Under the pieces are notes generated by a model. It worked only from the letters and a program-made list of their open reading frames with translations, had not been told where the DNA came from and made no database searches. From positions 5,226,001-5,290,000 of the forward strand of contig NW_027480450.1 in the NCBI RefSeq assembly GCF_051401765.1: a stretch of 64,000 nt of DNA, read 5' to 3'. The stretch comes from Calliopsis andreniformis (taxonomy: Eukaryota; Arthropoda; Insecta; Hymenoptera; Andrenidae). Shown one piece after another: positions 9,883 through 24,100 of the stretch. Position numbers and translations under genes: made by a program. Positions within the stretch are counted from its first letter, which is position 1; each line of letters opens with the position of its first letter.

Positions 9883-12800
9883 CGCTCCGTTATTCTACGT
9901 TCTCTCGGTCCACGGGCATCAGAGAGCAAAACAGCCTAATAGTTTTAGAGTGCCTCAACGATCAGGAATATGGATCTAACGTTCTCGTTTCGAACCGACG
10001 ACTTTCGGTTCCGGAGCGACACGAACGCTCCATGATTCTCGATTATCTCGACACAGGTAAGAGACAGAGGAGAACAAGTGTATGGTTTTAGAGAGCCACG
10101 AGCACCAGGAATAAGGATCTACCGTTGTCATTTCGTTCCGTCGACATTCGGTTCCGGAGCGACACGAACGGGGACTTAGAATTTTTTCGCTCGGGCTCCG
10201 GAGCGACACGAACGGGGACTTAGAATTTTTTCGCTCGGGCTCCGGAGCGACACGATCGCTCCGTTATTCTACGTTCTCTCGGTCCACGGGCATCAGAGAG
10301 CAAAACAGCCTAATAGTTTTAGAGTGCCTCAACGATCAGGAATATGGATCTAACGTTCTCGTTTCGAACCGACGACTTTCGGTTCCGGAGCGACACGAAC
10401 GCTCCATGATTCTCGATTATCTCGACACAGGTAAGAGACAGAGGAGAACAAGTGTATGGTTTTAGAGAGCCACGAGCACCAGGAATAAGGATCTACCGTT
10501 GTCATTTCGTTCCGTCGACATTCGGTTCCGGAGCGACACGAACGGGGACTTAGAATTTTTTCGCTCGGGCTCCGGAGCGACACGAACGGGGACTTAGAAT
10601 TTTTTCGCTCGGGCTCCGGAGCGACACGATCGCTCCGTTATTCTACGTTCTCTCGGTCCACGGGCATCAGAGAGCAAAACAGCCTAATAGTTTTAGAGTG
10701 CCTCAACGATCAGGAATATGGATCTAACGTTCTCGTTTCGAACCGACGACTTTCGGTTCCGGAGCGACACGAACGCTCCATGATTCTCGATTATCTCGAC
10801 ACAGGTAAGAGACAGAGGAGAACAAGTGTATGGTTTTAGAGAGCCACGAGCACCAGGAATAAGGATCTACCATTGTCATTTCGTTCCGTCGACATTCGGT
10901 TCCGGAGCGACACGAACGGGGACTTAGAATTTTTTCGCTCGGGCTCCGGAGCGACACGAACGGGGACTTAGAATTTTTTCGCTCGGGCTCCGGAGCGACA
11001 CGATCGCTCCGTTATTCTACGTTCTCTCGGTCCACGGGCATCAGAGAGCAAAACAGCCTAATAGTTTTAGAGTGCCTCAACGATCAGGAATATGGATCTA
11101 ACGTTCTCGTTTCGAACCGACGACTTTCGGTTCCGGAGCGACACGAACGCTCCATGATTCTCGATTATCTCGACACAGGTAAGAGACAGAGGAGAACAAG
11201 TGTATGGTTTTAGAGAGCCACGAGCACCAGGAATAAGGATCTACCGTTGTCATTTCGTTCCGTCGACATTCGGTTCCGGAGCGACACGAACGGGGACTTA
11301 GAATTTTTTCGCTCGGGCTCCGGAGCGACACGAACGGGGACTTAGAATTTTTTCGCTCGGGCTCCGGAGCGACACGATCGCTCCGTTATTCTACGTTCTC
11401 TCGGTCCACGGGCATCAGAGAGCAAAACAGCCTAATAGTTTTAGAGTGCCTCAACGATCAGGAATATGGATCTAACGTTCTCGTTTCGAACCGACGACTT
11501 TCGGTTCCGGAGCGACACGAACGCTCCATGATTCTCGATTATCTCGACACAGGTAAGAGACAGAGGAGAACAAGTGTATGGTTTTAGAGAGCCACGAGCA
11601 CCAGGAATAAGGATCTACCGTTGTCATTTCGTTCCGTCGACATTCGGTTCCGGAGCGACACGAACGGGGACTTAGAATTTTTTCGCTCGGGCTCCGGAGC
11701 GACACGAACGGGGACTTAGAATTTTTTCGCTCGGGCTCCGGAGCGACACGATCGCTCCGTTATTCTACGTTCTCTCGGTCCACGGGCATCAGAGAGCAAA
11801 ACAGCCTAATAGTTTTAGAGTGCCTCAACGATCAGGAATATGGATCCAACGTTCTCGTTTCGAACCGACGACTTTCGGTTCCGGAGCGACACGAACGCTC
11901 CATGATTCTCGATTATCTCGACACAGGTAAGAGACAGAGGAGAACAAGTGTATGGTTTTAGAGAGCCACGAGCACCAGGAATAAGGATCTACCGTTGTCA
12001 TTTCGTTCCGTCGACATTCGGTTCCGGAGCGACACGAACGGGGACTTAGAATTTTTTCGCTCGGGCTCCGGAGCGACACGAACGGGGACTTAGAATTTTT
12101 TCGCTAGGGCTCCGGAGCGACACGATCGCTCCGTTATTCTACGTTCTCTCGGTCCACGGGCATCAGAGAGCAAAACAGCCTAATAGTTTTAGAGTGCCTC
12201 AACGATCAGGAATATGGATCTAACGTTCTCGTTTCGAACCGACGACTTTCGGTTCCGGAGCGACACGAACGCTCCATGATTCTCGATTATCTCGAAACAG
12301 GTAAGAGACAGAGGAGAACAAGTGTATGGTTTTAGAGAGCCACGAGCACCAGGAATAAGGATCTACCGTTGTCATTTCGTTCCGTCGACATTCGGTTCCG
12401 GAGCGACACGAACGGGGACTTAGAATTTTTTCGCTCGGGCTCCGGAGCGACACGAACGGGGACTTAGAATTTTTTCGCTCGGGCTCCGGAGCGACACGAT
12501 CGCTCCGTTATTCTACGTTCTCTCGGTCCACGGGCATCAGAGAGCAAAACAGCCTAATAGTTTTAGAGTGCCTCAACGATCAGGAATATGGATCTAACGT
12601 TCTCGTTTCGAACCGACGACTTTCGGTTCCGGAGCGACACGAACGCTCCATGATTCTCGATTATCTCGACACAGGTAAGAGACAGAGGAGAACAAGTGTA
12701 TGGTTTTAGAGAGCCACGAGCACCAGGAATAAGGATCTACCGTTGTCATTTCGTTCCGTCGACATTCGGTTCCGGAGCGACACGAACGGGGACTTAGAAT

Positions 12801-14370
12801 TTTTTCGCTCGGGCTCCGGAGCGACACGAACGGGGACTTAGAATTTTTTCGCTCGGGCTCCGGAGCGACACGATCGCTCCGTTATTCTACGTTCTCTCGG
12901 TCCACGGGCATCAGAGAGCAAAACAGCCTAATAGTTTTAGAGTGCCTCAACGATCAGGAATATGGATCCAACGTTCTCGTTTCGAACCGACGACTTTCGG
13001 TTCCGGAGCGACACGAACGCTCCATGATTCTCGATTATCTCGACACAGGTAAGAGACAGAGGAGAACAAGTGTATGGTTTTAGAGAGCCACGAGCACCAG
13101 GAATAAGGATCTACCGTTGTCATTTCGTTCCGTCGACATTCGGTTCCGGAGCGACACGAACGGGGACTTAGAATTTTTTCGCTCGGGCTCCGGAGCGACA
13201 CGAACGGGGACTTAGAATTTTTTCGCTCGGGCTCCGGAGCGACACGATCGCTCCGTTATTCTACGTTCTCTCGGTCCACGGGCATCAGAGAGCAAAACAG
13301 CCTAATAGTTTTAGAGTGCCTCAACGATCAGGAATATGGATCTAACGTTCTCGTTTCGAACCGACGACTTTCGGTTCCGGAGCGACACGAACGCTCCATG
13401 ATTCTCGATTATCTCGACACAGGTAAGAGACAGAGGAGAACAAGTGTATGGTTTTAGAGAGCCACGAGCACCAGGAATAAGGATCTACCGTTGTCATTTC
13501 GTTCCGTCGACATTCGGTTCCGGAGCGACACGAACGGGGACTTAGAATTTTTTCGCTCGGGCTCCGGAGCGACACGAACGGGGACTTAGAATTTTTTCGC
13601 TCGGGCTCCGGAGCGACACGATCGCTCCGTTATTCTACGTTCTCTCGGTCCACGGGCATCAGAGAGCAAAACAGCCTAATAGTTTTAGAGTGCCTCAACG
13701 ATCAGGAATATGGATCTAACGTTCTCGTTTCGAACCGACGACTTTCGGTTCCGGAGCGACACGAACGCTCCATGATTCTCGATTATCTCGACACAGGTAA
13801 GAGACAGAGGAGAACAAGTGTATGGTTTTAGAGAGCCACGAGCACCAGGAATAAGGATCTACCGTTGTCATTTCGTTCCGTCGACATTCGGTTCCGGAGC
13901 GACACGAACGGGGACTTAGAATTTTTTCGCTCGGGCTCCGGAGCGACACGAACGGGGACTTAGAATTTTTTCGCTCGGGCTCCGGAGCGACACGATCGCT
14001 CCGTTATTCTACGTTCTCTCGGTCCACGGGCATCAGAGAGCAAAACAGCCTAATAGTTTTAGAGTGCCTCAACGATCAGGAATATGGATCTAACGTTCTC
14101 GTTTCGAACCGACGACTTTCGGTTCCGGAGCGACACGAACGCTCCATGATTCTCGATTATCTCGACACAGGTAAGAGACAGAGGAGAACAAGTGTATGGT
14201 TTTAGAGAGCCACGAGCACCAGGAATAAGGATCTACCGTTGTCATTTCGTTCCGTCGACATTCGGTTCCGGAGCGACACGAACGGGGACTTGGAATTTTT
14301 TCGCTCGGGCTCCGGAGCGACACGAACGGGGACTTAGAATTTTTTCGCTCGGGCTCCGGAGCGACACGAT

Positions 14371-17300
14371 CGCTCCGTTATTCTACGTTCTCTCGGTCCA
14401 CGGGCATCAGAGAGCAAAACAGCCTAATAGTTTTAGAGTGCATCAACGATCAGGAATATGGATCTAACGTTCTCGTTTCGAACCGACGACTTTCGGTTCC
14501 GGAGCGACACGAACGCTCCATGATTCTCGATTATCTCGACACAGGTAAGAGACAGAGGAGAACAAGTGTATGGTTTTAGAGAGCCACGAGCACCAGGAAT
14601 AAGGATCTACCGTTGTCATTTCGTTCCGTCGACATTCGGTTCCGGAGCGACACGAACGGGGACTTAGAATTTTTTCGCTCGGGCTCCGGAGCGACACGAA
14701 CGGGGACTTAGAATTTTTTCGCTCGGGCTCCGGAGCGACACGATCGCTCCGTTATTCTACGTTCTCTCGGTCCACGGGCATCAGAGAGCAAAACAGCCTA
14801 ATAGTTTTAGAGTGCCTCAACGATCAGGAATATGGATCTAACGTTCTCGTTTCGAACCGACGACTTTCGGTTCCGGAGCGACACGAACGCTCCATGATTC
14901 TCGATTATCTCGACACAGGTAAGAGACAGAGGAGAACAAGTGTATGGTTTTAGAGAGCCACGAGCACCAGGAATAAGGATCTACCGTTGTCATTTCGTTC
15001 CGTCGACATTCGGTTCCGGAGCGACACGAACGGGGACTTAGAATTTTTTCGCTCGGGCTCCGGAGCGACACGAACGGGGACTTAGAATTTTTTCGCTCGG
15101 GCTCCGGAGCGACACGATCGCTCCGTTATTCTACGTTCTCTCGGTCCACGGGCATCAGAGAGCAAAACAGCCTAATAGTTTTAGAGTGCCTCAACGATCA
15201 GGAATATGGATCTAACGTTCTCGTTTCGAACCGACGACTTTCGGTTCCGGAGCGACACGAACGCTCCATGATTCTCGATTATCTCGACACAGGTAAGAGA
15301 CAGAGGAGAACAAGTGTATGGTTTTAGAGAGCCACGAGCACCAGGAATAAGGATCTACCGTTGTCATTTCGTTCCGTCGACATTCGGTTCCGGAGCGACA
15401 CGAACGGGGACTTAGAATTTTTTCGCTCGGGCTCCGGAGCGACACGAACGGGGACTTAGAATTTTTTCGCTCGGGCTCCGGAGCGACACGATCGCTCCGT
15501 TATTCTACGTTCTCTCGGTCCACGGGCATCAGAGAGCAAAACAGCCTAATAGTTTTAGAGTGCCTCAACGATCAGGAATATGGATCTAACGTTCTCGTTT
15601 CGAACCGACGACTTTCGGTTCCGGAGCGACACGAACGCTCCATGATTCTCGATTATCTCGACACAGGTAAGAGACAGAGGAGAACAAGTGTATGGTTTTA
15701 GAGAGCCACGAGCACCAGGAATAAGGATCTACCGTTGTCATTTCGTTCCGTCGACATTCGGTTCCGGAGCGACACGAACGGGGACTTAGAATTTTTTCGC
15801 TCGGGCTCCGGAGCGACACGAACGGGGACTTAGAATTTTTTCGCTCGGGCTCCGGAGCGACACGATCGCTCCGTTATTCTACGTTCTCTCGGTCCACGGG
15901 CATCAGAGAGCAAAACAGCCTAATAGTTTTAGAGTGCCTCAACGATCAGGAATATGGATCTAACGTTCTCGTTTCGAACCGACGACTTTCGGTTCCGGAG
16001 CGACACGAACGCTCCATGATTCTCGATTATCTCGACACAGGTAAGAGACAGAGGAGAACAAGTGTATGGTTTTAGAGAGCCACGAGCACCAGGAATAAGG
16101 ATCTACCGTTGTCATTTCGTTCCGTCGACATTCGGTTCCGGAGCGACACGAACGGGGACTTAGAATTTTTTCGCTCGGGCTCCGGAGCGACACGAACGGG
16201 GACTTAGAATTTTTTCGCTCGGGCTCCGGAGCGACACGATCGCTCCGTTATTCTACGTTCTCTCGGTCCACGGGCATCAGAGAGCAAAACAGCCTAATAG
16301 TTTTAGAGTGCCTCAACGATCAGGAATATGGATCCAACGTTCTCGTTTCGAACCGACGACTTTCGGTTCCGGAGCGACACGAACGCTCCATGATTCTCGA
16401 TTATCTCGACACAGGTAAGAGACAGAGGAGAACAAGTGTATGGTTTTAGAGAGCCACGAGCACCAGGAATAAGGATCTACCGTTGTCATTTCGTTCCGTC
16501 GACATTCGGTTCCGGAGCGACACGAACGGGGACTTAGAATTTTTTCGCTCGGGCTCCGGAGCGACACGAACGGGGACTTAGAATTTTTTCGCTCGGGCTC
16601 CGGAGCGACACGATCGCTCCGTTATTCTACGTTCTCTCGGTCCACGGGCATCAGAGAGCAAAACAGCCTAATAGTTTTAGAGTGCCTCAACGATCAGGAA
16701 TATGGATCCAACGTTCTCGTTTCGAACCGACGACTTTCGGTTCCGGAGCGACACGAACGCTCCATGATTCTCGATTATCTCGACACAGGTAAGAGACAGA
16801 GGAGAACAAGTGTATGGTTTTAGAGAGCCACGAGCACCAGGAATAAGGATCTACCGTTGTCATTTCGTTCCGTCGACATTCGGTTCCGGAGCGACACGAA
16901 CGGGGACTTAGAATTTTTTCGCTCGGGCTCCGGAGCGACACGAACGGGGACTTAGAATTTCTTCGCTCGGGCTCCGGAGCGACACGATCGCTCCGTTATT
17001 CTACGTTCTCTCGGTCCACGGGCATCAGAGAGCAAAACAGCCTAATAGTTTTAGAGTGCCTCAACGATCAGGAATATGGATCTAACGTTCTCGTTTCGAA
17101 CCGACGACTTTCGGTTCCGGGGCGACACGAACGCTCCATGATTCTCGATTATCTCGACACAGGTAAGAGACAGAGGAGAACAAGTGTATGGTTTTAGAGA
17201 GCCACGAGCACCAGGAATAAGGATCTACCGTTGTCATTTCGTTCCGTCGACATTCGGTTCCGGAGCGACACGAACGGGGACTTAGAATTTTTTCGCTCGG

Positions 17301-20300
17301 GCTCCGGAGCGACACGAACGGGGACTTAGAATTTTTTCGCTCGGGCTCCGGAGCGACACGATCGCTCCGTTATTCTACGTTCTCTCGGTCCACGGGCATC
17401 AGAGAGCAAAACAGCCTAATAGTTTTAGAGTGCCTCAACGATCAGGAATATGGATCTAACGTTCTCGTTTCGAACCGACGACTTTCGGTTCCGGAGCGAC
17501 ACGAACGCTCCATGATTCTCGATTATCTCGACACAGGTAAGAGACAGAGGAGAACAAGTGTATGGTTTTAGAGAGCCACGAGCACCAGGAATAAGGATCT
17601 ACCGTTGTCATTTCGTTCCGTCGACATTCGGTTCCGGAGCGACACGAACGGGGACTTAGAATTTTTTCGCTCGGGCTCCGGAGCGACACGAACGGGGACT
17701 TAGAATTTTTTCGCTCGGGCTCCGGAGCGACACGATCGCTCCGTTATTCTACGTTCTCTCGGTCCACGGGCATCAGAGAGCAAAACAGCCTAATAGTTTT
17801 AGAGTGCATCAACGATCAGGAATATGGATCTAACGTTCTCGTTTCGAACCGACGACTTTCGGTTCCGGAGCGACACGAACGCTCCATGATTCTCGATTAT
17901 CTCGACACAGGTAAGAGACAGAGGAGAACAAGTGTATGGTTTTAGAGAGCCACGAGCACCAGGAATAAGGATCTACCGTTGTCATTTCGTTCCGTCGACA
18001 TTCGGTTCCGGAGCGACACGAACGGGGACTTAGAATTTTTTCGCTCGGGCTCCGGAGCGACACGAACGGGGACTTAGAATTTTTTCGCTCGGGCTCCGGA
18101 GCGACACGATCGCTCCGTTATTCTACGTTCTCTCGGTCCACGGGCATCAGAGAGCAAAACAGCCTAATAGTTTTAGAGTGCCTCAACGATCAGGAATATG
18201 GATCTAACGTTCTCGTTTCGAACCGACGACTTTCGGTTCCGGAGCGACACGAACGCTCCATGATTCTCGATTATCTCGACACAGGTAAGAGACAGAGGAG
18301 AACAAGTGTATGGTTTTAGAGAGCCACGAGCACCAGGAATAAGGATCTACCGTTGTCATTTCGTTCCGTCGACATTCGGTTCCGGAGCGACACGAACGGG
18401 GACTTAGAATTTTTTCGCTCGGGCTCCGGAGCGACACGAACGGGGACTTAGAATTTTTTCGCTCGGGCTCCGGAGCGACACGATCGCTCCGTTATTCTAC
18501 GTTCTCTCGGTCCACGGGCATCAGAGAGCAAAACAGCCTAATAGTTTTAGAGTGCCTCAACGATCAGGAATATGGATCTAACGTTCTCGTTTCGAACCGA
18601 CGACTTTCGGTTCCGGAGCGACACGAACGCTCCATGATTCTCGATTATCTCGACACAGGTAAGAGACAGAGGAGAACAAGTGTATGGTTTTAGAGAGCCA
18701 CGAGCACCAGGAATAAGGATCTACCGTTGTCATTTCGTTCCGTCGACATTCGGTTCCGGAGCGACACGAACGGGGACTTAGAATTTTTTCGCTCGGGCTC
18801 CGGAGCGACACGAACGGGGACTTAGAATTTTTTCGCTCGGGCTCCGGAGCGACACGATCGCTCCGTTATTCTACGTTCTCTCGGTCCACGGGCATCAGAG
18901 AGCAAAACAGCCTAATAGTTTTAGAGTGCCTCAACGATCAGGAATATGGATCTAACGTTCTCGTTTCGAACCGACGACTTTCGGTTCCGGAGCGACACGA
19001 ACGCTCCATGATTCTCGATTATCTCGACACAGGTAAGAGACAGAGGAGAACAAGTGTATGGTTTTAGAGAGCCACGAGCACCAGGAATAAGGATCTACCG
19101 TTGTCATTTCGTTCCGTCGACATTCGGTTCCGGAGCGACACGAACGGGGACTTAGAATTTTTTCGCTCGGGCTCCGGAGCGACACGAACGGGGACTTAGA
19201 ATTTTTTCGCTCGGGCTCCGGAGCGACACGATCGCTCCGTTATTCTACGTTCTCTCGGTCCACGGGCATCAGAGAGCAAAACAGCCTAATAGTTTTAGAG
19301 TGCCTCAACGATCAGGAATATGGATCTAACGTTCTCGTTTCGAACCGACGACTTTCGGTTCCGGAGCGACACGAACGCTCCATGATTCTCGATTATCTCG
19401 ACACAGGTAAGAGACAGAGGAGAACAAGTGTATGGTTTTAGAGAGCCACGAGCACCAGGAATAAGGATCTACCGTTGTCATTTCGTTCCGTCGACATTCG
19501 GTTCCGGAGCGACACGAACGGGGACTTAGAATTTTTTCGCTCGGGCTCCGGAGCGACACGAACGGGGACTTAGAATTTTTTCGCTCGGGCTCCGGAGCGA
19601 CACGATCGCTCCGTTATTCTACGTTCTCTCGGTCCACGGGCATCAGAGAGCAAAACAGCCTAATAGTTTTAGAGTGCCTCAACGATCAGGAATATGGATC
19701 CAACGTTCTCGTTTCGAACCGACGACTTTCGGTTCCGGAGCGACACGAACGCTCCATGATTCTCGATTATCTCGACACAGGTAAGAGACAGAGGAGAACA
19801 AGTGTATGGTTTTAGAGAGCCACGAGCACCAGGAATAAGGATCTACCGTTGTCATTTCGTTCCGTCGACATTCGGTTCCGGAGCGACACGAACGGGGACT
19901 TAGAATTTTTTCGCTCGGGCTCCGGAGCGACACGAACGGGGACTTAGAATTTTTTCGCTCGGGCTCCGGAGCGACACGATCGCTCCGTTATTCTACGTTC
20001 TCTCGGTCCACGGGCATCAGAGAGCAAAACAGCCTAATAGTTTTAGAGTGCCTCAACGATCAGGAATATGGATCCAACGTTCTCGTTTCGAACCGACGAC
20101 TTTCGGTTCCGGAGCGACACGAACGCTCCATGATTCTCGATTATCTCGACACAGGTAAGAGACAGAGGAGAACAAGTGTATGGTTTTAGAGAGCCACGAG
20201 CACCAGGAATAAGGATCTACCGTTGTCATTTCGTTCCGTCGACATTCGGTTCCGGAGCGACACGAACGGGGACTTAGAATTTTTTCGCTCGGGCTCCGGA

Positions 20301-21102
20301 GCGACACGAACGGGGACTTAGAATTTCTTCGCTCGGGCTCCGGAGCGACACGATCGCTCCGTTATTCTACGTTCTCTCGGTCCACGGGCATCAGAGAGCA
20401 AAACAGCCTAATAGTTTTAGAGTGCCTCAACGATCAGGAATATGGATCTAACGTTCTCGTTTCGAACCGACGACTTTCGGTTCCGGAGCGACACGAACGC
20501 TCCATGATTCTCGATTATCTCGACACAGGTAAGAGACAGAGGAGAACAAGTGTATGGTTTTAGAGAGCCACGAGCACCAGGAATAAGGATCTACCGTTGT
20601 CATTTCGTTCCGTCGACATTCGGTTCCGGAGCGACACGAACGGGGACTTAGAATTTTTTCGCTCGGGCTCCGGAGCGACACGAACGGGGACTTAGAATTT
20701 TTTCGCTCGGGCTCCGGAGCGACACGATCGCTCCGTTATTCTACGTTCTCTCGGTCCACGGGCATCAGAGAGCAAAACAGCCTAATAGCTTTAGAGTGCC
20801 TCAACGATCAGGAATATGGATCCAACGTTCTCGTTTCGAACCGACGACTTTCGGTTCCGGAGCGACACGAACGCTCCATGATTCTCGATTATCTCGACAC
20901 AGGTAAGAGACAGAGGAGAACAAGTGTATGGTTTTAGAGAGCCACGAGCACCAGGAATAAGGATCTACCGTTGTCATTTCGTTCCGTCGACATTCGGTTC
21001 CGGAGCGACACGAACGGGGACTTAGAATTTTTTCGCTCGGGCTCCGGAGCGACACGAACGGGGACTTAGAATTTTTTCGCTCGGGCTCCGGAGCGACACG
21101 AT
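14371..21102 (+). repeat. Nine-monomer higher-order repeat, 3,366 bp, two copies
   Basis: Two unrelated rare changes recur at exactly 9 monomers: C to A at 14442 and 17808, and T to C in a C' T-tract at 16961 and 20327. The GGATCC/GGATCT pattern of the seven monomers between them is the same in both copies (five T, then two C). The copies are therefore about 14371-17736 and 17737-21102. The outer limits are approximate because flanking monomers carry too few markers. Confidence 0.75.
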
Positions 21103-24100
21103 CGCTCCGTTATTCTACGTTCTCTCGGTCCACGGGCATCAGAGAGCAAAACAGCCTAATAGTTTTAGAGTGCCTCAACGATCAGGAATATAGATCCAAC
21201 GTTCTCGTTTCGAACCGACGACTTTCGGTTCCGGAGCGACACGAACGCTCCATGATTCTCGATTATCTCGACACAGGTAAGAGACAGAGGAGAACAAGTG
21301 TATGGTTTTAGAGAGCCACGAGCACCAGGAATAAGGATCTACCGTTGTCATTTCGTTCCGTCGACATTCGGTTCCGGAGCGACACGAACGGGGACTTAGA
21401 ATTTTTTCGCTCGGGCTCCGGAGCGACACGAACGGGGACTTAGAATTTTTTCGCTCGGGCTCCGGAGCGACACGATCGCTCCGTTATTCTACGTTCTCTC
21501 GGTCCACGGGCATCAGAGAGCAAAACAGCCTAATAGTTTTAGAGTGCCTCAACGATCAGGAATATGGATCTAACGTTCTCGTTTCGAACCGACGACTTTC
21601 GGTTCCGGAGCGACACGAACGCTCCATGATTCTCGATTATCTCGACACAGGTAAGAGACAGAGGAGAACAAGTGTATGGTTTTAGAGAGCCACGAGCACC
21701 AGGAATAAGGATCTACCGTTGTCATTTCGTTCCGTCGACATTCGGTTCCGGAGCGACACGAACGGGGACTTAGAATTTTTTCGCTCGGGCTCCGGAGCGA
21801 CACGAACGGGGACTTAGAATTTTTTCGCTCGGGCTCCGGAGCGACACGATCGCTCCGTTATTCTACGTTCTCTCGGTCCACGGGCATCAGAGAGCAAAAC
21901 AGCCTAATAGTTTTAGAGTGCCTCAACGATCAGGAATATGGATCTAACGTTCTCGTTTCGAACCGACGACTTTCGGTTCCGGAGCGACACGAACGCTCCA
22001 TGATTCTCGATTATCTCGACACAGGTAAGAGACAGAGGAGAACAAGTGTATGGTTTTAGAGAGCCACGAGCACCAGGAATAAGGATCTACCGTTGTCATT
22101 TCGTTCCGTCGACATTCGGTTCCGGAGCGACACGAACGGGGACTTAGAATTTTTTCGCTCGGGCTCCGGAGCGACACGAACGGGGACTTAGAATTTTTTC
22201 GCTCGGGCTCCGGAGCGACACGATCGCTCCGTTATTCTACGTTCTCTCGGTCCACGGGCATCAGAGAGCAAAACAGCCTAATAGTTTTAGAGTGCCTCAA
22301 CGATCAGGAATATGGATCCAACGTTCTCGTTTCGAACCGACGACTTTCGGTTCCGGAGCGACACGAACGCTCCATGATTCTCGATTATCTCGACACAGGT
22401 AAGAGACAGAGGAGAACAAGTGTATGGTTTTAGAGAGCCACGAGCACCAGGAATAAGGATCTACCGTTGTCATTTCGTTCCGTCGACATTCGGTTCCGGA
22501 GCGACACGAACGGGGACTTAGAATTTTTTCGCTCGGGCTCCGGAGCGACACGAACGGGGACTTAGAATTTTTTCGCTCGGGCTCCGGAGCGACACGGTCG
22601 CTCCGTTATTCTACGTTCTCTCGGTCCACGGGCATCAGAGAGCAAAACAGCCTAATAGTTTTAGAGTGCCTCAACGATCAGGAATATGGATCTAACGTTC
22701 TCGTTTCGAACCGACGACTTTCGGTTCCGGAGCGACACGAACGCTCCATGATTCTCGATTATCTCGACACAGGTAAGAGACAGAGGAGAACAAGTGTATG
22801 GTTTTAGAGAGCCACGAGCACCAGGAATAAGGATCTACCGTTGTCATTTCGTTCCGTCGACATTCGGTTCCGGAGCGACACGAACGGGGACTTAGAATTT
22901 TTTCGCTCGGGCTCCGGAGCGACACGAACGGGGACTTAGAATTTTTTCGCTCGGGCTCCGGAGCGACACGATCGCTCCGTTATTCTACGTTCTCTCGGTC
23001 CACGGGCATCAGAGAGCAAAACAGCCTAATAGTTTTAGAGTGCCTCAACGATCAGGAATATGGATCCAACGTTCTCGTTTCGAACCGACGACTTTCGGTT
23101 CCGGAGCGAAACGAACGCTCCATGATTCTCGATTATCTCGACACAGGTAAGAGACAGAGGAGAACAAGTGTATGGTTTTAGAGAGCCACGAGCACCAGGA
23201 ATAAGGATCTACCGTTGTCATTTCGTTCCGTCGACATTCGGTTCCGGAGCGACACGAACGGGGACTTAGAATTTTTTCGCTCGGGCTCCGGAGCGACACG
23301 AACGGGGACTTAGAATTTTTTCGCTCGGGCTCCGGAGCGACACGATCGCTCCGTTATTCTACGTTCTCTCGGTCCACGGGCATCAGAGAGCAAAACAGCC
23401 TAATAGTTTTAGAGTGCCTCAACGATCAGGAATATGGATCCAACGTTCTCGTTTCGAACCGACGACTTTCGGTTCCGGAGCGACACGAACGCTCCATGAT
23501 TCTCGATTATCTCGACACAGGTAAGAGACAGAGGAGAACAAGTGTATGGTTTTAGAGAGCCACGAGCACCAGGAATAAGGATCTACCGTTGTCATTTCGT
23601 TCCGTCGACATTCGGTTCCGGAGCGACACGAACGGGGACTTAGAATTTTTTCGCTCGGGCTCCGGAGCGACACGAACGGGGACTTAGAATTTTTTCGCTC
23701 GGGCTCCGGAGCGACACGATCGCTCCGTTATTCTACGTTCTCTCGGTCCACGGGCATCAAAGAGCAAAACAGCCTAATAGTTTTAGAGTGCCTCAACGAT
23801 CAGGAATATGGATCTAACGTTCTCGTTTCGAACCGTCGACTTTCGGTTCCGGAGCGACACGAACGCTCCATGATTCTCGATTATCTCGACACAGGTAAGA
23901 GACAGAGGAGAACAAGTGTATGGTTTTAGAGAGCCACGAGCACCAGGAATAAGGATCTACCGTTGTCATTTCGTTCCGTCGACATTCGGTTCCGGAGCGA
24001 CACGAACGGGGACTTAGAATTTTTTCGCTCGGGCTCCGGAGCGACACGAACGGGGACTTAGAATTTTTTCGCTCGGGCTCCGGAGCGACACGATCGCTCC

